Below are positions 24,026-32,173 of a stretch of 64,000 nucleotides of DNA, piece after piece. Positions within the stretch are counted from its first letter, which is position 1, and every line of letters begins with the position of its first letter. Source of the DNA: an uncultured Prevotellaceae bacterium (GTDB taxonomy: Bacteria > Bacteroidota > Bacteroidia > Bacteroidales > Bacteroidaceae); the NCBI GenBank assembly GCA_902769805.1, contig CACXQL010000020.1, forward strand, positions 1 through 64,000, in the 5' to 3' direction. A model generated the notes under the pieces. The model did not search any database, was not told the origin of the DNA, and was given only the letters and a program-made list of their open reading frames with translations. Made by a program: the position numbers and the translations under genes.

Positions 24026-24051
24026 AGGGGTGAGCATTTTTGCTCACCCCT
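24026..24051. terminator. Bidirectional hairpin terminator
   Basis: Perfect 11-bp stem (AGGGGTGAGCA) with loop TTTT between the convergent helicase and S46 peptidase genes. Confidence 0.85.
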
Positions 24052-24056
24052 CTTCT

Positions 24057-26177
24057 TTATTTGACACCCAGTTCATTCAGTAATCGATCGGCATGTCCCC
24101 ATTTGTCCATCATGTAGAGCATGAAACGCACATCGACATTGATGGTGCGTGCCAACTGGCGATCGAAGAAGATATCACTGGAGAGGCTGTCCCAGTTGCC
24201 ATCGAAGGCGAGTCCTAAGAGTTCTCCTTTCTTATTAAAGATAGGTGAACCAGAATTACCACCTGTGATATCGTTATTGGAGAGGAAACAGAGTTGCAGG
24301 GTACCTGTAAGCGAATCAGTATACTTGCCATAGTCCTTTGCTGACAATAACTCATGCATCACAGGCTCAGCAAAATACTCGAAGTTCTGGTCTGCCTTCT
24401 GCATCTTCTCCCAGAGACTACGAGCCGTCGTATAATAGCCAGAAGGACGACCACCTAAAGTATATTCACCAATCTGTCCGTAGGTCATACGCATGGTGAA
24501 GTTTGCATCCGAGTAGTTTGGCATATCCTCCTCCATGCGTAACTTGGCGGCACAGAGCCATTTCTCCTGTTCCTCAATCTGCTCGGAGATTTTGCCGATA
24601 TCAGCGCGGATGACACCGATGATTTCAATAAGGCTTATTCCGTATTGTACACCAGGGTCTTTCTCGTAGTTCTTCTTGTTGATATAGATACGTTTGTCGT
24701 TCTTCATCAGCTTTGACTTGTTGTAGAGATAATCGACATAAGCACGGAAATCGCCTTTGAAATCCTTGTCGATGACACTGAAGAAGTCTGGCTGATACCT
24801 CTCTTCTACCTGGTCGCGGTAGTTCTTCATCAGAGCTGCCAGCAACTCTCGATCTGTTGCCTCATCCCATTCGTCGCTATTATCCTTGAACTCAATATAT
24901 TGTTTCTTGGGCTTGTCCTCAGGACCAAGGACAGGAATGCCGGAATGTACTTGTTTTGCCCTGACTGTCATCTGGTCGCATTCACGTCCCCATGTCTCGC
25001 TCCAATAGTAGAGAGCCCTGATGGCAGCATAACGTTCCTGATAGAGTGTGTCAAGACGATTGAAGTCAAGGAGTCCTTTCAGATAATCTGTGGAGTCCTG
25101 CCATTGGCGTAACTTTGCCTCAAACTCCTGTTTCTGGCGGATGAGTCCGATAGAGTCGATACATTTATTCATACCCATGGAGTTCTTCCAGTAGTTGGAG
25201 CTATGGGCATATTTCGAGTCGTACTTGATACGCACAGCTTCATCAGCGCGCATATGACGCAACATAATCTCCTGTTTTACACCACGAGCCTGTACCATCG
25301 TCTTATTGATGGCATCACGACGTTCTTGAATACCATAACTGCTCAGGTAACGACTGGTAGAACCAGGATAACCTAAAATCATGGCAAAGTCGCCAGGTTT
25401 ATAGCCTTCCATCGACACTTTTGCCCATGAAGCAGGATGATAAGGTACGTTATCTTTAGAGTATTCTGCAGGTCCGTTGGTCTTGGGATCGGCATAGATA
25501 CGGAACACACTATAGTCGCAAGTCTGACGAGGCCACATCCAGTTATCGGTCTCACCGCCAAACTTACCCATGGACTTGGGAACAGCGAATACCAGGCGGA
25601 CATCATTGAAGTCACGATAAGTCGTCATATAGTATTTGTTTCCCTCGTAGAAAGGCAGAATCTCTACACGCAAGGTAGAGTCTTTCTCATGTATCTCTTT
25701 TTGCCATGCGTTTTGGATGGAATCAACGAAGACATCGATTTGGTTAAGTGGCTGTTGGTTGAGTCCCAGTTCGTTCAACTGGTCTGTTACATCTTTCTGC
25801 TCAACCATGAAACTTACGAAAAGGTCCTTGTTAGGCAGTTCTTCCTCATAGCTGTTGGCGATAAAGCCGTTGAGCATGTAGTCATGTTCCACAGTAGAAT
25901 GGCTGCGGATAGACTCGAAGCCGCAGTGGTGATTGGTGAATACCAGGCCGTCAGGTGATACGACGACACCAGAGCAGTAGCCTCCAAAGTTGATAACAGC
26001 GTTCTTCACGGCATTGTCACTCTGGTAGAGTTGTTCTATTGGCAACTCAAATCCATACTGTTTCATCTGCTCATAGACAGCAGGGGGCAGGTTATAGAGT
26101 GTCCACATTCCCTCGTCAGCCATAGCAGTGAAGAGAGAGCATTGAAAAGTGAAAAGTAATGCAAGTAGTTTTTTCAT
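24057..26177 (-). CDS. S46-family dipeptidyl-peptidase (DPP7/DPP11 type)
   Basis: A 706-residue exported serine peptidase. A signal peptide (to about AMA at residue 20) precedes DEGMWTLYNLPPAVYEQM, the hallmark start of mature DPP7/DPP11. The triad is visible as FTNHHCGFES (His), an Asp in RDFNDVRLVFAVP and GGNSGSPIF (Ser) near the C-terminus. These enzymes remove dipeptides from oligopeptides in the periplasm, supporting amino-acid use. Whether it prefers hydrophobic (DPP7) or acidic (DPP11) P1 residues is not decided here. Its ATG overlaps the end of the upstream flippase gene by four bases. Confidence 0.9.
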   Translation of the reverse strand: MKKLLALLFTFQCSLFTAMADEGMWTLYNLPPAVYEQMKQYGFELPIEQLYQSDNAVKNAVINFGGYCSGVVVSPDGLVFTNHHCGFESIRSHSTVEHDYMLNGFIANSYEEELPNKDLFVSFMVEQKDVTDQLNELGLNQQPLNQIDVFVDSIQNAWQKEIHEKDSTLRVEILPFYEGNKYYMTTYRDFNDVRLVFAVPKSMGKFGGETDNWMWPRQTCDYSVFRIYADPKTNGPAEYSKDNVPYHPASWAKVSMEGYKPGDFAMILGYPGSTSRYLSSYGIQERRDAINKTMVQARGVKQEIMLRHMRADEAVRIKYDSKYAHSSNYWKNSMGMNKCIDSIGLIRQKQEFEAKLRQWQDSTDYLKGLLDFNRLDTLYQERYAAIRALYYWSETWGRECDQMTVRAKQVHSGIPVLGPEDKPKKQYIEFKDNSDEWDEATDRELLAALMKNYRDQVEERYQPDFFSVIDKDFKGDFRAYVDYLYNKSKLMKNDKRIYINKKNYEKDPGVQYGISLIEIIGVIRADIGKISEQIEEQEKWLCAAKLRMEEDMPNYSDANFTMRMTYGQIGEYTLGGRPSGYYTTARSLWEKMQKADQNFEYFAEPVMHELLSAKDYGKYTDSLTGTLQLCFLSNNDITGGNSGSPIFNKKGELLGLAFDGNWDSLSSDIFFDRQLARTINVDVRFMLYMMDKWGHADRLLNELGVK

Positions 26178-27628
26178 ATCTTATTTTTTTTGAAGTATTT
26201 TCCAATGATGGGAAGTGCACTCAGCGGCAGGTCTTTCCAGATGATATAAGCCACGAAGACACCAATAAGTAAGGTGTTGAAGGCGACAGATGCCACAGGA
26301 TGCCATGCTGCAGCGAACTTCATCAGGAAGAAGAAGACAACAGCAAGTAAGATATATATAGCGATGTCTTTCAACGGATAGTCGATGGGATAGTATTTCT
26401 GTCCTACGAAATAACTGATAAGCATCGCAACACCATAGCCGGCAAAACCTCCCCACGCACAAGCCATATAACCATAGACAGGTACGAAGATGACATTGAC
26501 AGTCAGGAGTACAGCACAGCCGATGCCAGAGAAGATAGCGCCCCAAAGGGTTTTGTCGATGACTTTATACCAGAACGACAGGTTGAAATAGATGCCCATC
26601 ATGATTTCCGCAGCCATCACGATAGGAATTACTTTCAGTCCCACCCAGTAGTCTGGGTTCCTGACGATGTATTTCAGTATTTCCATATAACCCACAACCA
26701 TCAGGAATGCCAACAAGGTAAAGATGATAAAGTATTTCATCGCCTGCGCATACATCTCATGCTGTCCTTTGTCCTTAACACCAGCAAAGACGATGGGCTC
26801 GTAGGCAAAGCGGAACGCCTGCGTAATCATTGCCATAATCATCGCTATCTTCGAACAGGCACCATAGATACCCAACTGCTCCAGCATATCGCTGCCCTTA
26901 TATATATAAGGAAAGATCATTTTGTCTGCTGCCTGGTTGAGGATGCCTGCCACACCCAGTATGAGGATAGGCCAGCTGTAACTGAGCATACGACGCAGTA
27001 ACGCCTTGTCGAACACATAGCGGAAGCCTGTAAGTTCCTTGAATAGGCAGAATACCAGCATTGCAGAGCAGCAGAGGTTGATATAGAAGGCATAGCCTAC
27101 CTCGTTACCGTCCATCCATGCAAAGTAGATGACGTTCAGCAGGATGGTCACCATGATATTCAACAGTTTCAGTGCTGCAAACTTCAATGCTTTCTTCTGT
27201 TGGCGCAGATAGGCGAAGGGGATGCAGAGGAAGGCATCGATAGCGACTGTGACCCCCATCACCCATACATACGAGGGATGGTCGCCATAGCCCATCAGGT
27301 TACTTAAGGGAGTAATAAACAGGAAGATGAGGGCGACAAAACACAAGGCAACGGTTCCCACACTGATGAGGGTAGTGCTATAGACCGTCATGGAGTCCTC
27401 GTGTGTCTTATTGGTGAAGCGGAAATAGGTCGTCTCCATACCAAAAGTCAGCAGTACCAATACCAGTGCCGTATAGGCATACATATTGGTGATGACACCA
27501 TAGCCGCCTGAAGCCGCAGACATCTTTGCCGTATACAGTGGCACGAGCAGATAGTTCAGGAAGCGTCCTATGATGCTCGATAGTCCATAGATGGCTGTAT
27601 CCTTGAAGATCGTCGTTAACTTTCCCAT
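26174..27628 (-). CDS. Polysaccharide/lipid flippase of the MATE/Wzx type
   Basis: A 484-residue membrane protein with about 12-14 hydrophobic helices and almost no soluble domain. The start (TIFKDTAIYGLSSIIGRFLN, YLLVPLYTAKM) and the pattern of paired helices match the polysaccharide-transport/MOP superfamily used to flip lipid-linked sugars. It lies between the S46 peptidase and a SpmAB-like gene on the same strand; no glycosyltransferase is adjacent, so its substrate cannot be assigned. Many strand-complement ORFs overlap it but lack coding features. Confidence 0.85.
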   Translation of the reverse strand: MGKLTTIFKDTAIYGLSSIIGRFLNYLLVPLYTAKMSAASGGYGVITNMYAYTALVLVLLTFGMETTYFRFTNKTHEDSMTVYSTTLISVGTVALCFVALIFLFITPLSNLMGYGDHPSYVWVMGVTVAIDAFLCIPFAYLRQQKKALKFAALKLLNIMVTILLNVIYFAWMDGNEVGYAFYINLCCSAMLVFCLFKELTGFRYVFDKALLRRMLSYSWPILILGVAGILNQAADKMIFPYIYKGSDMLEQLGIYGACSKIAMIMAMITQAFRFAYEPIVFAGVKDKGQHEMYAQAMKYFIIFTLLAFLMVVGYMEILKYIVRNPDYWVGLKVIPIVMAAEIMMGIYFNLSFWYKVIDKTLWGAIFSGIGCAVLLTVNVIFVPVYGYMACAWGGFAGYGVAMLISYFVGQKYYPIDYPLKDIAIYILLAVVFFFLMKFAAAWHPVASVAFNTLLIGVFVAYIIWKDLPLSALPIIGKYFKKNKI

Positions 27629-27660
27629 TTCTCGTTATTCCGTTATAACGTTTGCCGTTA

Positions 27661-28893
27661 TCACCCAAAGAAAAGATAACAGATAGCTATCGCCGCTATG
27701 ACACCAGCCAGGTCTGCCAGTAAACCGCAAGCGACTGCATGGCGTGTCTTAGCAATACCTACTGAACCGAAATAGACGGCAAGGATATAGAATGTGGTAT
27801 CCGTGGAGCCTTGGAAGACACATGACAGGCGACCTACAAACGAGTCGGCTCCATATGTCGTCATCGCATCCACCATCATGCCTCTTGCACCAGAACCACT
27901 GAGGGGTTTCATCAAGGCTGTAGGCATCGCATCTACCCATTGCGCATTCAAACCTGTTGCTTCCACACACCAGCGCATACCACCTATCAGCATATCCATC
28001 GCACCAGAGGCGCGGAAGACACCGATACCTACGAGGATAGCCACCAGATAGGGGATGATGCGGATAGCGGTGTTAAAGCCGTCTTTCGCTCCTTCGATGA
28101 AGGCATCATAGACATTAATCTTCTTTCTCACGCCAGCCACTATGAAACTCACAATGATGGTCATCAACAGGATATTGGCTATAGTAGTACTGACCTTATT
28201 CATCGTCACACTGTCCATCTGTGCGAAGCCCCAGATGATGCCAGCCACTACCAAGCAGGCTCCACCTAATGTCAAGAGCATCGTACGATTCAGTAGATTG
28301 ATATGTTGATAGAGGGAAGTGACGATGATGCCTACCAGTGTCGAGAAGAACGTGGCAAGGAGGATCGGCATGAAGATGTCTGTTGGTTGTGTGGAACCTA
28401 ACTGTACGCGATATACCATGATAGAGACAGGAATCAATGTCAGTCCACTGGTGTTCAGTACGAGGAACATAATCATCGGGTTCCATGCTGTGTCTTTCTT
28501 GGGATTCAGCTCCTGCATCTGCTCCATTGCCTTCAAACCAAGAGGTGTCGCAGCATTGTCGAGTCCCAGCATGTTGGCTGCGATATTCATGAAGATAGAA
28601 CCCGTCACAGGATGTCCTTTGGGGATGTCAGGGAAGAGCTTGGAGAATACAGGTGACAAGATACGAGCCAGAAAATTGACGACTCCTCCTTTCTCTCCGA
28701 CTTTCATCACACCTAACCAAAGGGCTAACACACCAGTCAGTCCCAAGGATATCTCAAACGCAGTCTTTGAGGAGGAGAACGTTGAATCCATCATTGCAGG
28801 AAACACTTCCATGTCTCCCCAGAAGATTAACTTCACCACTGCTATAACAAAAGCAAGCAGGAAGAAAGCGACCCAAATATAATTCAGTACCAT
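27661..28893 (-). CDS. Fused SpmA/SpmB-like nucleoside-recognition (Gate) membrane protein
   Basis: A 410-residue protein with two homologous halves, each with several membrane helices and a Gate-type motif: NMLGLDNAATPLGLKAMEQM in the first half, TALMKPLSGSGARGMMVDA in the second. In sporulating bacteria SpmA and SpmB are separate; non-sporulating Bacteroidetes carry this fused form, whose transport function is not known. Its promoter is at 28902-28932. The flippase starts 32 bp after its stop, so 28893-24057 may be one operon. Confidence 0.85.
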   Translation of the reverse strand: MVLNYIWVAFFLLAFVIAVVKLIFWGDMEVFPAMMDSTFSSSKTAFEISLGLTGVLALWLGVMKVGEKGGVVNFLARILSPVFSKLFPDIPKGHPVTGSIFMNIAANMLGLDNAATPLGLKAMEQMQELNPKKDTAWNPMIMFLVLNTSGLTLIPVSIMVYRVQLGSTQPTDIFMPILLATFFSTLVGIIVTSLYQHINLLNRTMLLTLGGACLVVAGIIWGFAQMDSVTMNKVSTTIANILLMTIIVSFIVAGVRKKINVYDAFIEGAKDGFNTAIRIIPYLVAILVGIGVFRASGAMDMLIGGMRWCVEATGLNAQWVDAMPTALMKPLSGSGARGMMVDAMTTYGADSFVGRLSCVFQGSTDTTFYILAVYFGSVGIAKTRHAVACGLLADLAGVIAAIAICYLFFG

Positions 28894-28901
28894 ATTGACC
28901 G

Positions 28902-28932
28902 CAAAATTACTACTTTTTTTTGAATCAACAAA
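28902..28932 (-). promoter_or_regulatory. Promoter of the SpmAB-like operon
   Basis: TTTG (28929-28932), 19 bp, TAATTTTG (28902-28909). Its -33 box overlaps the T-run of the terminator of the upstream gene. Confidence 0.65.
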
Positions 28933-28962
28933 AAAAGAGTGCCTACATCACGCAGGCACTCT
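28930..28962 (-). terminator. Intrinsic terminator of the first LruC lipoprotein gene
   Basis: A 9-bp perfect stem (AGAGTGCCT) with a 9-nt loop, followed on the reverse strand by seven T residues. Confidence 0.85.
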
Positions 28963-29000
28963 CCCAAAAAGTTGTTTATGATTGTATTTGATGGTTCAAA

Positions 29001-30356
29001 TTAATACAGCTTGGATGCGTCTGTAACCGTCTTATACCAGTCTTTTGGCTCGTTGGTTGTTGCATAAGAAGCGAACTGACCATAAGCGCTGGTGATAATC
29101 AGCATCTCCTTCATCCAACGGGTGGTCTTAGAAACCTTCACCTTCTGAGGAGCCTTACCCTGCTCAGCAGTCAGCTCTGTAGAACCAACAAAGACCTTAA
29201 TCTCGTTAGCATCGTACACCTTGTTCCAGTCTGTTGTCTTACCAAGGTCAATGCGGAAGATAACAGGCTGCAGACCATCTACTCCATTAGGAGCGGCAGT
29301 GTTGATCATCTTTGAAACAGGCTGACCAAACAGCTCGTGTACTTCCTTGCCACCAATAGTCAGAGACTTGGTACCACCAGCAGCCCAAAGGGTGATGACT
29401 GCGTAGTCGTGTGTCTGATAGTTATCTTTATCATTCTGCTGGCGGAGATATGCTACATCGAATACTGCATCGTTGAAGTCCCAGTCACTCTTGCCTTCGC
29501 TATAGCCAACCTGAGAAAGGTCGCTGGCAATGAGGTCCTCAATAAAGATGCGCTCGCGGTTCTTGTACATACCCGGAGTAATGCGTACAACCCAGTCGTT
29601 GAATAAATAGTTACGTGCTTCAACATCAGCCTCACCCATCTTAGTCTTGTCATGCTGATAATCAAAGCCAACGAAGAACATACCGGCCAAAGAGGGTTGC
29701 ATGTTAGGATATGCGGCATCAATTACTTCACCAGGAATGATAACATAGTTGTCTTTATAATAAGTGTCGTCGTAAGAGTTGTGGAAAGCAAAGTACTCTG
29801 TGCTGCTGTTGGTCATGAGAGTGATACCATCATAGTAGTCTAACTCAATACACTGCTGATCACTTCCTGGCTTCAGCTCAACACCGACATTTCTCTTTCC
29901 ACCGCCTAAGCCACCATTGAAGTCATTGATGTGCTCAGTCAGATTACCACAATACATATAGTTCATTCGAGGACCACGGTCTGTGTTACCTACCTGCTGA
30001 ACAAAGAAATCACTCCAGTTAACAGCAACACCCTCAGGATTCTCTGTGTTGTTGAAATACTCCATAACCTTATTTCGGATAGCCTGATTGATAGAGTCGG
30101 GTACTTCTACATAGCCACCCCACAGGTTATTGTTCTTGTCGTGACTACGCATACCTGTGTATTCTCCCTCAGCGTTGAACGTAGCAACCTTCTGAGCATT
30201 GAATCCCCAGTTTACATTAGCGTTAATCTGACCACCTACGAGCTGCTCGAAAGCCTTCTCGTATTTCTCTTCTTGTGTCTGAACAGTAACTTCCTTGTCA
30301 CTTACACAAGCAGCAAAAGCGAGGGTAGCAAGACCCATCATCAAATACTTTTTCAT
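29001..30356 (-). CDS. LruC-domain lipoprotein (first of three)
   Basis: The start is ATG 30354-30356 (451 residues, MKKYLMMGLATLAFAACVSD, lipobox FAAC); an upstream in-frame ATG at 30410 would spoil the signal peptide. The mature part has the LruC/DUF4842 hallmark KSDWDFNDAVFDVAY, a DWDxND motif likely to bind calcium, and the C-terminal W-rich ending (TRWMKEMLI..., EPKDWYKTV). It is expected in the outer membrane, facing outwards. Function unknown. It lies head to head with a second LruC protein, and a third follows at 32-34.7 kb. Confidence 0.75.
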   Translation of the reverse strand: MKKYLMMGLATLAFAACVSDKEVTVQTQEEKYEKAFEQLVGGQINANVNWGFNAQKVATFNAEGEYTGMRSHDKNNNLWGGYVEVPDSINQAIRNKVMEYFNNTENPEGVAVNWSDFFVQQVGNTDRGPRMNYMYCGNLTEHINDFNGGLGGGKRNVGVELKPGSDQQCIELDYYDGITLMTNSSTEYFAFHNSYDDTYYKDNYVIIPGEVIDAAYPNMQPSLAGMFFVGFDYQHDKTKMGEADVEARNYLFNDWVVRITPGMYKNRERIFIEDLIASDLSQVGYSEGKSDWDFNDAVFDVAYLRQQNDKDNYQTHDYAVITLWAAGGTKSLTIGGKEVHELFGQPVSKMINTAAPNGVDGLQPVIFRIDLGKTTDWNKVYDANEIKVFVGSTELTAEQGKAPQKVKVSKTTRWMKEMLIITSAYGQFASYATTNEPKDWYKTVTDASKLY

Positions 30357-30429
30357 TGTTTCTGATTGTTTAATGATTATATTATTAATAATAATGTGAA
30401 ATTTCGACATCTTGTTTTCAAAGACGATG

Positions 30430-30437
30430 CAAAAGTA
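30430..30437 (-). promoter_or_regulatory. -7 box of the first LruC gene
   Basis: TACTTTTG on the reverse strand, 73 bp before the ATG at 30356. No clear -33 box. Confidence 0.5.
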
Positions 30438-30584
30438 ACACTATTTCTTAAAAAAGGTACAATATAAGTGTTAATAAATTATAAATGTCGAGAAAACGTT
30501 TGCATTTATGCCGAATTTGCAGATGAAATGATACAAAGTTCATTCCTTTTTTGTAATTTTACAGCCCAAAAGAGTGATTACATC

Positions 30585-31862
30585 ATGAAGAAGAACTTGT
30601 TGAGATTTTTATTGATAGTCACAGCTACTGCAAGTGCTGTGTCATCATGTGTGCGTAGTGAATTCCGTTATAATGGCTATGAGGACCAGTTGAAGGGCTA
30701 TTTCCCTGTGGACTCAATAGAGAAAGGACATAAGTGGAACCTGATTAGGAATTGTACGAACTTCGTGAAGGGAAGGGTGACTGATGCCGCCAAGGTGCAG
30801 ATATTGTCCGGAAATCCTTTCATCGCCTCTGATGTGGAGGTGTATGCTGAGGTTTCCACCACCTCTAATATCAGTAAACAGATCAATTATATCGCTCCAG
30901 AAGCCCAGCGCACCATCTATGTCGGTGTTCTGGACAAGAACGGGAAGTATCTTAGAATGACGATGGCAACACCCTTTATGGAGACGATCGTGATTGACTC
31001 GAAGGTTCCTACAGGTACTTCCAGAGGCGTGATACCGCAGGAGATCTTCTATGGTTTCGTGGCAGACTATCCTAATCCCAGCGAGACATGGGATTATAAT
31101 GACCTGGTGCTGAGCATGAAGAAGAGACTGGTCAGCGAGACGACCGTGGAGGTGGATGTCACCCTGAATGCCGTCGGATTCCTTCAGCAGATAGGTGCCG
31201 CTATCCGTTGGGTGGGTAAGTCGTATGAGGAAGCGAAAGACAAGGTGGAGAGAAAAGGGGATGCTACCTTCATGAATGCCCCAGAACAGCCGCGCCTGTA
31301 TTTCTCTGGTGAGTGGACAGACTTCCAGAAGGCACGCACTGGGGAGTTCGTCATCAATCTTTTCGATGATGCCCATATCGCCATCTACCATCTGGCAGAG
31401 GATGGATCTGTGTATCGCCGCTATTTCAATACGATGAAGAATAACGGTAACACAGGTGCCAAGGCAACTCCCAAGACGGTAACCTATACGTTCACGTTCG
31501 ATAACGAGGTGGAGGCACGTAACTTCTCACTGACTGAGCTCGACCCCTTCATCATCGTGCGCTATGGTACTACAGGTGAGAATTTCTGGGAAGTGCATAC
31601 CTATCCGTATAAGCTCTCAGAGGTGCTGTTCCCCTATTATAATGGTGCTGCCAGGAGCTATGACAATGGTTTCAGCTGGGTTGTCACTGTTCCTTATTCC
31701 AAATACCGCTATCCGTTGGAGGGTATTGCCATTGGAGAGTATAAGAAGGATATTATCACAGGTGCCTACCAGACGAATGGACACTCCTTTGGTGAGTGGG
31801 CCCTCAACCATAATGATGCGCAGGATTGGTTCCTTTACCCAGCTGACGGAGCCATATACTAA
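30585..31862 (+). CDS. LruC-domain lipoprotein (second of three)
   Basis: The start is ATG 30585 (425 residues, MKKNLLRFLLIVTATASAVS then SC, a lipobox-like VSSC); a longer frame from 30468 lacks a signal peptide. The LruC hallmark PSETWDYNDLVLSM appears near residue 170 and the C-terminal pattern is YRYPLEGIAI, SFGEWALNH, DWFLYP, closely matching the ending of the third protein. Predicted calcium-binding surface lipoprotein of unknown role. A strong hairpin follows the stop. Confidence 0.75.
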   Translation: MKKNLLRFLLIVTATASAVSSCVRSEFRYNGYEDQLKGYFPVDSIEKGHKWNLIRNCTNFVKGRVTDAAKVQILSGNPFIASDVEVYAEVSTTSNISKQINYIAPEAQRTIYVGVLDKNGKYLRMTMATPFMETIVIDSKVPTGTSRGVIPQEIFYGFVADYPNPSETWDYNDLVLSMKKRLVSETTVEVDVTLNAVGFLQQIGAAIRWVGKSYEEAKDKVERKGDATFMNAPEQPRLYFSGEWTDFQKARTGEFVINLFDDAHIAIYHLAEDGSVYRRYFNTMKNNGNTGAKATPKTVTYTFTFDNEVEARNFSLTELDPFIIVRYGTTGENFWEVHTYPYKLSEVLFPYYNGAARSYDNGFSWVVTVPYSKYRYPLEGIAIGEYKKDIITGAYQTNGHSFGEWALNHNDAQDWFLYPADGAIY

Positions 31863-31877
31863 GGGATTAACGCATTA

Positions 31878-31914
31878 AAAGGATGGTATCTATGGTTGAT
31901 AGATGCCATCCTTT
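31878..31914 (+). terminator. Terminator of the second LruC gene
   Basis: A 16-bp stem with one mismatch (arm AAAGGATGGTATCTAT, loop GGTTG) 15 bp after the stop; the following T-tract is weak. Confidence 0.75.
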
Positions 31915-31989
31915 GTATTTGTAGGTGCCTGTGTTTCCGATGGAAAGAAGCATTGTATGCGAGTGTTACAAGCATCCTAAGCGGTTGTC

Positions 31990-32077
31990 GACTCCAGTCG
32001 ACAGGCTTGCTGACTCCAGTCGACAAGGTTGCTGACTCCAGTCAACAGAGTTGCTGACTCTAAGTCAGCAGGTAGTT
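31990..32077. repeat. Palindromic tandem array, exact 22-bp period (4 units)
   Basis: GACTCCAGTC starts at 31990, 32012 and 32034, and GACTCTAAGTC at 32056: four units of exactly 22 bp, each an inverted repeat (GACT..AGTC), with TTGCT-like linkers. The first unit extends to GTCGACT/AGTCGAC. This and two terminators fill the gene-free stretch 31863-32173. Confidence 0.85.
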
Positions 32078-32094
32078 TCTTGTTATAGGACGAA

Positions 32095-32128
32095 CAAAAA
32101 AACAAGGCTTCTATATCGCATAGAAGCC
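32095..32128 (-). terminator. Terminator of the third LruC gene
   Basis: A 9-bp stem (GGCTTCTAT/ATAGAAGCC, 32106-32128) followed on the reverse strand by TTGTTTTTTTG. Confidence 0.85.
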
Positions 32129-32173
32129 CTGCATGATTTAAAGGAATTTATTTTAAGTATTTGATGTCTACTA

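Noticed and set aside
27408..27668. Extra reverse frame at the start of the flippase gene
   Set aside because: It overlaps the flippase start in another frame and shows no membrane or domain pattern.
31990..32077. CRISPR array
   Set aside because: Units are contiguous palindromes of 22 bp without unique spacers of usual length, and no cas gene is present in the window.
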